Part shown: positions 45,329 to 52,664 of the stretch, piece after piece
Layout: every line of letters starts with the position of its first letter
Numbering within the stretch: position 1 is the stretch's first letter
Assembly (NCBI GenBank): GCA_002439875.1
Contig: DJQB01000002.1
Span: forward strand, 65,046-129,045
DNA length: 64,000 nt
Source of the DNA: Bacteroidales bacterium UBA6397
GTDB lineage: Bacteria; Bacteroidota; Bacteroidia; Bacteroidales; UBA932
Reading direction: 5' to 3'
The notes under the pieces: model-generated
Seen by the model: only the letters and a program-made list of their open reading frames with translations
Databases searched by the model: none
What the model was told of the DNA's origin: nothing
Made by a program: the position numbers and the translations under genes

Positions 45329-45358
45329 TTGCCATTTGCCGCCAAATGATTACCTTTG
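45329..45358 (+). promoter_or_regulatory. Promoter of the restriction-modification operon
   Basis: TTG at 45329-45331, 19-base spacer, perfect -7 box TACCTTTG at 45351-45358. The first methyltransferase starts 28 bases downstream. Confidence 0.75.
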
Positions 45359-45385
45359 GCCAAAAGAACTATTGTATTCAGGAAT

Positions 45386-46318
45386 ATGAAAATTATATCG
45401 TTATTCAGTGGGGCTGGAGGTTTGGATTTGGGCTTGGTATTGGCTGACAATGAGATTGTTTGGGCTAACGATATTGACAAGGATGCTGTGGCCACATACA
45501 AGAAAAATATTGGATCGTACATCGTGTGCGGTGACATTAATGATGTGGATTTTTCGACGGTACCAGAAGCGGATGTTGTTGTCGGCGGTTTCCCTTGTCA
45601 AGGTTTTTCGGTCGCCAATATGAGACGGAGCGTTGACGACGGCAGAAATCAACTTTATAAGTTTTTTCTCAGAATGGTTGTCGAAAAACGCCCGAAATAT
45701 TTCATAGCCGAGAATGTAAGGGGAATCCTTAATTTGGGTAAGGGAGGAGTGATTTCGGCCATAGTTTCGGATTTTGAGAAAGCGGGTTATCGGGTGACGG
45801 TCAATCTGGTGAATATGGCGGATTATGGTGTGCCGCAAACAAGGAGAAGAGTGATTATTCTGGGGCAAAGGAAAGATTTGGGAGATGAAATGAGACTGGT
45901 TGTCCCGCCAAAGACCAATTCTGACAAATCTTCGGAAGGACTTCCTGAATGGGTCTCAATAAAATATGCGATCGATCATTTCCCGGAACCTGGCGAGGAC
46001 TGTGGCATACCAAATCACGTCGCGTCTTCGTATAAACTGTCATTCAGGAATTTTACTGGGCATCGTCATACGGATCCTGATAAACCTTCTCCGACTATTC
46101 TGGCGAGAGGAAATGGGAAAGGCGGTGTTGTGGCCATTCCTCATTACAACGGCAAACGGCGTTTGACGATAAGGGAAAGCGCCACAATACAGACATTCCC
46201 TGAAGACTTCGAGTTTGTCGGTAAGATGAATTCTTGCTACAGGCAGATAGGGAACGCTGTGCCTGTAAAGTTTGCCAAACTATTGGGAGAAGAACTAAAA
46301 TCATTGGAAGACAAATGA
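45386..46318 (+). CDS. DNA (cytosine-5)-methyltransferase, first of two
   Basis: m5C methyltransferase. Motif I is LFSGAGGLDLG at residues 6-16, motif IV with the catalytic Cys is GGFPCQGFS, motif VI is AENVRG, motif VIII is QTRRRVIILG, and motif X is the C-terminal RQIGNAVPV. The target recognition region between VIII and IX is short. Start chosen at ATG 45386 (GAATATG); an upstream extension of the frame would overlap the -7 box. 310 residues. AT-richer than its neighbours, which suggests acquisition. Its stop overlaps the next start (ATGA). Confidence 0.95.
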   Translation: MKIISLFSGAGGLDLGLVLADNEIVWANDIDKDAVATYKKNIGSYIVCGDINDVDFSTVPEADVVVGGFPCQGFSVANMRRSVDDGRNQLYKFFLRMVVEKRPKYFIAENVRGILNLGKGGVISAIVSDFEKAGYRVTVNLVNMADYGVPQTRRRVIILGQRKDLGDEMRLVVPPKTNSDKSSEGLPEWVSIKYAIDHFPEPGEDCGIPNHVASSYKLSFRNFTGHRHTDPDKPSPTILARGNGKGGVVAIPHYNGKRRLTIRESATIQTFPEDFEFVGKMNSCYRQIGNAVPVKFAKLLGEELKSLEDK

Positions 46319-47238
46319 AAGTAGTCTCTTTGTTCAGTGGAGCCGGTGGCCTTGACCTTGGCTTTGTAATGGCAGGTCACACTATTGTCTGGGCTGATGA
46401 TTTGTTTGAGGATGCGGTGAAAACCTATAGGAAAAACATAGGAGAACATATAGTCCGGAAAGACATAAAGGATGTGTCCGTGTCGGATATTCCGGACGCT
46501 GACATCATTATTGGCGGTTTCCCTTGCCAAGGTTTTTCGGTAGCGAACACAAAGAGAAACGAGCAGGATGAGAGAAACAGTCTTTACAAGGAACTTGTCC
46601 GTGTCATTGACGCTAAAAAGCCTAAATTCTTTGTGGCGGAGAATGTAAAAGGACTCACGAGCCTTTCCGGGGGCAAAGTGTTCAGAATGATATTGTCAGA
46701 CTTTTCCGCCCTCGGTTATTCAGTGTCTTACAAGATACTGAATGCGGCGGATTACGGAGTACCCCAGACACGGATCAGGGTCATTATAGTAGGGGTCAGG
46801 AATGACATTGATTTTGAATATTCCTTCCCGGATCCAGTCTGTGACAAGGATGGTAAAAATGGATTGAAACGGTGGGTCAGTGTGCGTGATGCGCTGGCTG
46901 TGGTCCCGGATCCGGACAAACCTAATGATTTATGCAACCACACATATTCAAAATACAAGTTGAATTTTAATGGATATATAGGTCATAGGCCTTTGGATCC
47001 GGACAAACCTGCTCCTACGGTTACGGCAAGAGGCGACAGCAGGGGAGGGGTGGTTATTCTTCCTCACCCGAATGGCCAGAGACGAATGACTTGCCGGGAA
47101 CTTGCAAGAATACAAAGTTTTCCTCTTGATTTTGAATTCTGCGGGTCAAATTCTTCAATCTACAGACAGATTGGTAATGCGGTTCCGCCTCTTTTAGGTA
47201 AGGCGGTGGCTGAAATGTTTAACTTATATAAAGAATAA
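46315..47238 (+). CDS. DNA (cytosine-5)-methyltransferase, second of two
   Basis: Paralogue of the preceding gene with the same motif order (FSGAGGLDLG, GGFPCQGFS, AENVKG, PQTRIRVIIVG, RQIGNAVPP). The two share long blocks, for example DPDKPxPT and the GGVV..PH.NG.RR region, so they arose by duplication. 307 residues. Start at ATG 46315 overlaps the previous stop by four bases. A pair of m5C enzymes beside one nuclease usually means an asymmetric recognition site with one enzyme per strand. Confidence 0.95.
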   Translation: MKVVSLFSGAGGLDLGFVMAGHTIVWADDLFEDAVKTYRKNIGEHIVRKDIKDVSVSDIPDADIIIGGFPCQGFSVANTKRNEQDERNSLYKELVRVIDAKKPKFFVAENVKGLTSLSGGKVFRMILSDFSALGYSVSYKILNAADYGVPQTRIRVIIVGVRNDIDFEYSFPDPVCDKDGKNGLKRWVSVRDALAVVPDPDKPNDLCNHTYSKYKLNFNGYIGHRPLDPDKPAPTVTARGDSRGGVVILPHPNGQRRMTCRELARIQSFPLDFEFCGSNSSIYRQIGNAVPPLLGKAVAEMFNLYKE

Positions 47239-47241
47239 ACT

Positions 47242-48489
47242 ATGCTAAAACTTGATTTTGTTCCGGTCAAGCCTTTCCCGGACTTCAAATGGAAATGGGC
47301 AAGTCTGCAATGTACAGAAGGAATCAACGATCCTGTTGTCCTTTTGGGCGTGCTCTCAAGAATGCGGAAACTTGAGAAAGAAGGTCGTGGCATAAAGTAC
47401 AGTTCTCCGGATTTCGCAAAGGAGATGGAGGATTTATCCAACGACATAAAGGGTGCGGTTGATGTCAAATTGTCATCAAGGACAGGAGAGAGAAACTTGA
47501 TAAGGAATTCAGGCCAATATTGGAAGGCTGTAGGATTGATTCCTGCCAATGGTAATCATTCTGGATTGATTGAACTTACGGATTTCGGAAGAAAGGTTGC
47601 CGACCATGACATTTCCCAGTCTGAATTTGCGGTAAAGGTGATACAGTCCTTGACATTGCCGAATCCGGCTATCCAGAAACCGGAGGAGTGTCGGTTGTGG
47701 AATGATAATGGTTTGAATTTCCACCCGTTGGCACTACTGTTGAGAATCCTGTTGGATTTGTACGATTATGATCATTCACAAGCATATCTGACGAATGAAG
47801 AGTTTCTGAGAATCGTCATCCCATTATCCGGGTGTAGGGCGGAGCTTCAGGATTACCACAATTTCGTTCTACAATTCCGCGCGCATCGGATTATGTTGGA
47901 GAATTGGCCTGATTGCACACCGAAAGACAACGATCAGCGGTTTGCCAGAGAGTATTTTCTGTTCCTTTCCAATTATGGTTATGTGAATATCGAGGGAGAA
48001 TCCAGATCGGAAGAGATATATTATGTCAATCAACTTATAATTGATGAGATCAGGGCTGTGGTTTCGAAATCCTCTTTCGCTCCCATATCTGATTCGGGAA
48101 TTAACGACATAGCGTCTGAGATGGAGAGGAAAAGGGTATCTTACAGTGTGTCACGACCTAGACAGGCAGCATTTAGGAAAGTCGTTTTGGAATCTTGTAA
48201 AAGGTGTATCATCACAAACGTTACTATGCCCGAAATTCTTGAGGCGGCTCATATTAAACCATATAAATATAAAGGCGAGGATACGGTGGCGAACGGGATT
48301 GCGATGCGTGTGGATATTCATACGCTCTTTGACACCGGACATTTGAGAATAAGTCCAGAGGGAGACGTGGAGTTGTCCGGCAGGGCGAGGTTGGATTATG
48401 GTGCCTCTATTCCTCCAAGGATAGTCATTCCGGAGTTCACGGATAAGGAAAATATCAGGTGGCGATGGGATAACTACAATGGAATCTGA
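47242..48489 (+). CDS. HNH endonuclease, predicted restriction enzyme of the two-methyltransferase system
   Basis: 415-residue protein with a C-terminal HNH nuclease: CKRC followed by LEAAHIKPY, ANGIAMRVDIHTLFD and GHLRIS (about residues 320-375). The N-terminal 300 residues are not recognised and probably recognise DNA. It starts 3 bases after the second methyltransferase, so translation is likely coupled. The order of methyltransferases then nuclease protects the host during establishment. Its target sequence is unknown. Confidence 0.87.
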   Translation: MLKLDFVPVKPFPDFKWKWASLQCTEGINDPVVLLGVLSRMRKLEKEGRGIKYSSPDFAKEMEDLSNDIKGAVDVKLSSRTGERNLIRNSGQYWKAVGLIPANGNHSGLIELTDFGRKVADHDISQSEFAVKVIQSLTLPNPAIQKPEECRLWNDNGLNFHPLALLLRILLDLYDYDHSQAYLTNEEFLRIVIPLSGCRAELQDYHNFVLQFRAHRIMLENWPDCTPKDNDQRFAREYFLFLSNYGYVNIEGESRSEEIYYVNQLIIDEIRAVVSKSSFAPISDSGINDIASEMERKRVSYSVSRPRQAAFRKVVLESCKRCIITNVTMPEILEAAHIKPYKYKGEDTVANGIAMRVDIHTLFDTGHLRISPEGDVELSGRARLDYGASIPPRIVIPEFTDKENIRWRWDNYNGI

Positions 48490-48511
48490 TTCAAAATTGA
48501 AATTAATTTGC

Positions 48512-48519
48512 TAAATTTG
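48512..48519 (+). promoter_or_regulatory. -7 box upstream of the sugar carrier gene
   Basis: Perfect TAAATTTG, 47 bases before the ATG. No well-spaced -33 TTG. Confidence 0.5.
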
Positions 48520-48566
48520 TGGAATATGCCACGAAATTATTTTCGATAACATAAAACATCTTACAA

Positions 48567-49856
48567 ATGGAAAAAAAACAACAACAAGGTAACATTTTCG
48601 CTATTGTGATAATGTTCTTCCTGTTTGCGATGATCTCCTTTGTGACTGGATTCCAGAATCCGTTCGGAGTCATCGTGAAGCAGCAGTTTGCGGCATCGAA
48701 CTTTATGTCTCAGCTGGGTAATGCGGCCAACTTCATCGCCTATGCTTTCATGGGTCTGCCTGCCGGTATGATCCTGTCCAAGAAAGGCTACAAGTTCACC
48801 GCCCTCGCGGCAGTGACAGTAGGATTCATCGGAGTCGGCATCACATTCCTTTCAGGAATCGCCGGCAGTTTCGCTGTCTATCTTCTCGGTGCATTCGTTT
48901 CCGGTTTCTCAATGTGCATGCTCAACACGGTTGTCAACCCTATGCTCAACACCCTTGGCGGTGGCGGCAACAGAGGCAACCAGCTCATTCAGTGGGGAGG
49001 CTCTTGCAATTCGCTGAGCGCCACTATCGTGCCGGTTCTTGTAGGATACCTCATCGGTGACGTGGCCAATGACACTCAGATCTCTGACGCGAACCCGGCG
49101 CTTTTCATTGCCATGGGTATCTTCGCGCTTGCGTTTCTCATCATCGCCGTGTCTAAGATTCCTGAGCCAGAACACGAGGCTACGGCCGTATCCGGTGACT
49201 CCAGCAAGCTCACCCTCAGTGAGAATGTCAAAGGCGCTCTGTCGTTCAGACACTTCGTTCTTGGAATCATCGCGATCTTCCTGTATGTCGGAGTCGAGGT
49301 CGGAATCCCTAATTTCGTCAATCTGTATATGACAATGACTCCGGAGCTTGGCATCAGCGCCGCGGTGGCCGGAACAATCGTAGGAATGTACTGGTTCCTG
49401 ATGCTCGTGGGCCGTCTTGTAGGTGCTTCCGTGGGCGGCAAAGTCTCCAGCCGCGCCATGGTTGCTTTTGTCGGAACTGTCGCTATCGTATTCCTTCTCC
49501 TAGGAATGATACTTGGCGACACGACAACCGTCAAGTTCCCTGCCATCACCTCTCAGCTTTCGTTCTCCCTTGCTGAGATTCCAATCGGTGTGATGTTCTT
49601 CATCCTCTGTGGTCTCTGCACATCTGTCATGTGGGGCGCGATCTTCAACCTCGCTGTTGAGGGACTTGGCAAATACACCTCAATCGCTTCCGGTCTGTTC
49701 ATGGTGATGGTTTGCGGTGGAGGAATCCTGCCTCTCATCCAGGGCGCTGTCGCTGATTTCTCAGGCTACCTGATGAGCTATGTTGTTGTCATCATCGCTG
49801 TTGCCTATATCCTTTGGTATGCCCTCTTCGGCTCCAAGGTAAAAAAGACCGCTTAA
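48567..49856 (+). CDS. FucP-type MFS sugar transporter
   Basis: Major facilitator with 12 predicted membrane helices, closest in character to the L-fucose/glucose/galactose proton symporter family (FFLFAMISFVTGFQNPF in helix 1, then AYAFMGLPAGMILSKKGYK between helices 2 and 3). 429 residues. A short hairpin separates it from the ROK kinase gene. It probably imports the monosaccharide handled by the ROK kinase and perhaps by the aldolase operon on the other side of the restriction island. Confidence 0.92.
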   Translation: MEKKQQQGNIFAIVIMFFLFAMISFVTGFQNPFGVIVKQQFAASNFMSQLGNAANFIAYAFMGLPAGMILSKKGYKFTALAAVTVGFIGVGITFLSGIAGSFAVYLLGAFVSGFSMCMLNTVVNPMLNTLGGGGNRGNQLIQWGGSCNSLSATIVPVLVGYLIGDVANDTQISDANPALFIAMGIFALAFLIIAVSKIPEPEHEATAVSGDSSKLTLSENVKGALSFRHFVLGIIAIFLYVGVEVGIPNFVNLYMTMTPELGISAAVAGTIVGMYWFLMLVGRLVGASVGGKVSSRAMVAFVGTVAIVFLLLGMILGDTTTVKFPAITSQLSFSLAEIPIGVMFFILCGLCTSVMWGAIFNLAVEGLGKYTSIASGLFMVMVCGGGILPLIQGAVADFSGYLMSYVVVIIAVAYILWYALFGSKVKKTA

Positions 49857-49868
49857 TTGATAATATGT

Positions 49869-49892
49869 CCCGGTAAAACATTATTTACCGGG
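49869..49892 (+). other. Intercistronic hairpin between transporter and kinase
   Basis: Perfect 9-bp stem CCCGGTAAA (49869-49877) and TTTACCGGG (49884-49892) with loop ACATTA. No T tract follows, so it is more likely a message-stability or attenuation element than a full terminator. Confidence 0.6.
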
Positions 49893-49910
49893 ACTAATCA
49901 TAAAAATATT

Positions 49911-50870
49911 ATGGAACAGACTTTAGTAATAGGAATAGATGTTGGTGGACAGACCACCAAATGCGGTGTGGTTGACGCGCGTGGAACTGTGCTGGCTCAG
50001 ACCGTGATCCGTTCGGATAATTTCACTGAAGTGGAGCCTTACATCGAGGAATTGGCCGCAGCCTTGAAGAAGATCATCTCTGATGCCAATGCAGAAGGCC
50101 AAATCCGTGGAATTGGAGTCGGAGCGCCTAACGCCAACTACTACACCGGAGAGGTGGAGAATGCCGTGAACCTTTCTTGGGGTAGGGCGGGTGCCATACC
50201 TTTCGCTGCAATGCTCTCCGAGGCGATGGGCGGAATCCCTGTGACCCTCACCAATGATGCCAACGCTGCCGCGATGGGTGAAATGACCTACGGTGCCGCA
50301 AGAGGAATGAAAAATTTCATTATGATCACCCTTGGCACCGGTGTAGGAAGCGGAATCGTCATCAACGGTGAGATGGTCTATGGCCACGACGGATTCGCCG
50401 GCGAGCTTGGTCACACCACGATAGTTCGTCACAATGGACGTCACTGCAACTGCGGCCGGAACGGTTGCCTTGAGACCTACTGCTCAGCGATCGGAGTCGC
50501 CAGAACCGCCCGCGAGTGGCTGGACATGAGCAATGAGCCATCATCTCTCCGCAGCCTTGACAACATCACCTCGAAGGATGTCTACGAGGCCGCAAAGGAA
50601 GGCGACGCCCTTGCAATCAAGATCTTTGAATATACCGGAACTCTCCTCGGAGAGGCTTTCGCCGACTTCATCGCGTTCTCCGCACCTGAAGCCATCGTCC
50701 TCTTCGGTGGTCTCGCAAGAAGCAAAGAGTTCCTCACCGAGCCGATTCTCCGTTCGATGAACGACAATGTTCTCTCTCTCTGGAAGAACAAGGTCCAACT
50801 CGTCTATTCCCAGCTTAAGGAGTCCGACGCTGCCATTCTCGGCGCCTCCGCCCTCGCCTGGGAACGGTAG
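49911..50870 (+). CDS. ROK-family sugar kinase
   Basis: Glucokinase-like ROK kinase. Phosphate loop IGIDVGGQTTKCGVV at residues 6-20, phosphate motif LGTGVGSGIV, catalytic Asp in the NDANAAAMGE segment, zinc-binding GRHCNCGRNGCLETY with GELGH before it. Start at ATG 49911; an upstream in-frame extension to the transporter stop crosses the hairpin and is unlikely. 319 residues. No helix-turn-helix is present, so it is a kinase rather than a ROK repressor. Confidence 0.93.
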   Translation: MEQTLVIGIDVGGQTTKCGVVDARGTVLAQTVIRSDNFTEVEPYIEELAAALKKIISDANAEGQIRGIGVGAPNANYYTGEVENAVNLSWGRAGAIPFAAMLSEAMGGIPVTLTNDANAAAMGEMTYGAARGMKNFIMITLGTGVGSGIVINGEMVYGHDGFAGELGHTTIVRHNGRHCNCGRNGCLETYCSAIGVARTAREWLDMSNEPSSLRSLDNITSKDVYEAAKEGDALAIKIFEYTGTLLGEAFADFIAFSAPEAIVLFGGLARSKEFLTEPILRSMNDNVLSLWKNKVQLVYSQLKESDAAILGASALAWER

Positions 50871-50908
50871 ATGCCGTGGAGCGCAAGCTCTTGTAAATGA
50901 ATATGCTA

Positions 50909-50955
50909 ACGCACCCTCCTCCAGCCCGTATCGGGTAGAAGGAGGGTGCGTCTTT
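50909..50955 (+). terminator. Terminator after the ROK kinase
   Basis: 12-bp perfect stem ACGCACCCTCCT (50909-50920) and AGGAGGGTGCGT (50940-50951), followed by CTTTTTG. Strong intrinsic terminator. Confidence 0.9.
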
Positions 50956-51023
50956 TTGTTATGGGTTCAGTCACATATACTCTACACATAACCGTGTTTT
51001 TTTATCATTCGTGTTATTTTTGC

Positions 51024-51059
51024 TATCTTTGTAACCGCAGTTACTGTAACCGTGGTTGC
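51024..51059 (+). promoter_or_regulatory. Promoter with tandem palindromic operator before an ATPase/nuclease gene
   Basis: -7 box TATCTTTG (51024-51031) directly followed by GTAACCGCAGTTAC (51031-51044) and GTAACCGTGGTTGC (51046-51059). The two near-palindromes repeat every 15 bases and sit at the predicted transcription start, where a bound repressor would block initiation. Confidence 0.55.
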
Positions 51060-51075
51060 GTTAATTATAGATGGT

Positions 51076-52401
51076 ATGAAATTTTATGATAGAGAGGCTG
51101 AAATAGAGGCCTTGCGAAAATATGAGAGAATGTCTGCACAGAATGCGCAGATGATAGTGGTCACTGGGCGCAGACGCATCGGAAAGACCACTCTTATGAA
51201 AAAGGCTTTCAATAAGATTCCGTTCTTGTATTTCTTTGTGGGCAAGAAAAGCGAGGCCTTGCTCTGCGAGGAACTTGCTGATATTGTCCGTGATGTGTTG
51301 GGGGAGGATTTGGGCGACTTTGCTTCATTCAAAAGGCTTTTTTCAGCGATTATGGGGATATCCAAACGTCGGAATTTCACATTAGTTCTGGATGAGTTTC
51401 AGAATCTGAAGTATGCAAACAATGCTATATTCTCTGATTTTCAGGATGTGTGGGACAGTAACAAGCAGTACAGCAGGATAAATCTTGTTATATGCGGCTC
51501 CATATATTCAAAGATGAAAAAGATTTTTGATGACAAGGATGAGCCGCTTTATGGCAGAGCCACTGCGCGTTTCAAGATAAAGCCGTTTTCTATTGGCACG
51601 ATTAAGGAGATTTTGAGAGACTATAATCCTGATTACACACCGGATGACCTGCTATGTTTGTATATGATTACCGGTGGAGTCGCTAAATATGTGGAACTGC
51701 TGATGGATCAGAATGCTGTCTCAAAAGAGAGCATGATCAATGCAACGGTGTCTTTAGGTTCATATTTTATTGATGAGGGTAGGGAACTGTTCTCAGATGA
51801 GTTCGGTAAGGATTATGGGAACTATTTCTCCATACTTGCTGCTATTGCTCAAGGACATACATCCCGTGGTGACATAAAAAGTTATGTGGGTTTTGAGACC
51901 GGAGGCTATCTGGACAGATTGGAGGTGGATTATAACATTGTGTCTAAGCGTAAACCTTACCAGGCGGGGGACAACACGCGCAATGTAAGGTATTGCATCT
52001 CAGATAATTTTCTGATGTTTTGGTTCAGATTCATCTATAAATATAGAAGTGCTGTTGAGATAGGCAACATGGATTTTATCCGTGAAAAGATACTCGCTGA
52101 TTATGAGACCTTCTCCGGCTTTTGCCTGGAACGTTATTTCCGTCAGAAATATATGGAGATAGGGCAGTATAATGTCGTGACAAATTACTGGGAGTCAGGA
52201 AGGAATGGCGCGGTTGGTGAGAACAATGAGATAGATTTGGTCGCGGTTGATGAAAATGAGAAACATATAGTGATCGGTGAATGCAAGCGTAATCCGGAGA
52301 AAATCAACATTTCTATCCTGAAAGATAAGGCCAGATCAATAGCCTCTCGTCACAAGAATTGGCTGATTGAATATTCCACCCTTTCCCTGCGTGATATGTG
52401 A
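51076..52401 (+). CDS. Archaeal-type ATPase with C-terminal DUF234/PD-(D/E)XK nuclease-like domain
   Basis: P-loop ATPase with Walker A GRRRIGKT at residues 31-38, Walker B TLVLDEFQNL, and sensor LVICGSIYSKM. The C-terminal DUF234-like region ends in a PD-(D/E)XK pattern (NEIDLVAVDEN, then VIGECKR). Start ATG 51076; the frame opens upstream at GTG 51052 but that would overlap the operator. 441 residues. It is a stand-alone gene with its own operator and is related in plan to the ATPase at 8643-9932. Function unknown; these genes spread horizontally in Bacteroidota. Confidence 0.87.
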   Translation: MKFYDREAEIEALRKYERMSAQNAQMIVVTGRRRIGKTTLMKKAFNKIPFLYFFVGKKSEALLCEELADIVRDVLGEDLGDFASFKRLFSAIMGISKRRNFTLVLDEFQNLKYANNAIFSDFQDVWDSNKQYSRINLVICGSIYSKMKKIFDDKDEPLYGRATARFKIKPFSIGTIKEILRDYNPDYTPDDLLCLYMITGGVAKYVELLMDQNAVSKESMINATVSLGSYFIDEGRELFSDEFGKDYGNYFSILAAIAQGHTSRGDIKSYVGFETGGYLDRLEVDYNIVSKRKPYQAGDNTRNVRYCISDNFLMFWFRFIYKYRSAVEIGNMDFIREKILADYETFSGFCLERYFRQKYMEIGQYNVVTNYWESGRNGAVGENNEIDLVAVDENEKHIVIGECKRNPEKINISILKDKARSIASRHKNWLIEYSTLSLRDM

Positions 52402-52664
52402 TTGATTTGTAGTGAACGTGACTGATTATAAGATTGCAAATGAAGAGGAGGGCGTGATTTATAAATTATTAATAATGAATATTCTATCTGCTTGCCTTAG
52501 GACGATCTGTACCTAAGGCGAAGTGTTAACTATATGGAAATAAGTACGTTGCTTGTCACTATTATATGAATGACCAGAGAGAAAGACCTATGTGTAAGAC
52601 AATGCAATGTCGCGAATCCAAGCCTTTCAATGCGAACTGTACAGCGTCGGAAACTACACTTTTC
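52402..52664. other. Intergenic region between convergent genes
   Basis: Contains an 8-bp perfect hairpin GCCTTAGG (52494-52501) / CCTAAGGC (52512-52519). No gene supported; open frames here run into the antisense of uvrA. Confidence 0.45.

Noticed and set aside
45244..45537. Minus-strand ORF at the start of the methyltransferase operon
   Set aside because: It overlaps the promoter and the conserved motif I region of the first methyltransferase and shows no recognisable protein features.
49857..49910. Upstream extension of the ROK kinase frame
   Set aside because: The extension crosses a perfect intercistronic hairpin and adds residues absent from ROK kinases, which normally begin close to the phosphate loop.
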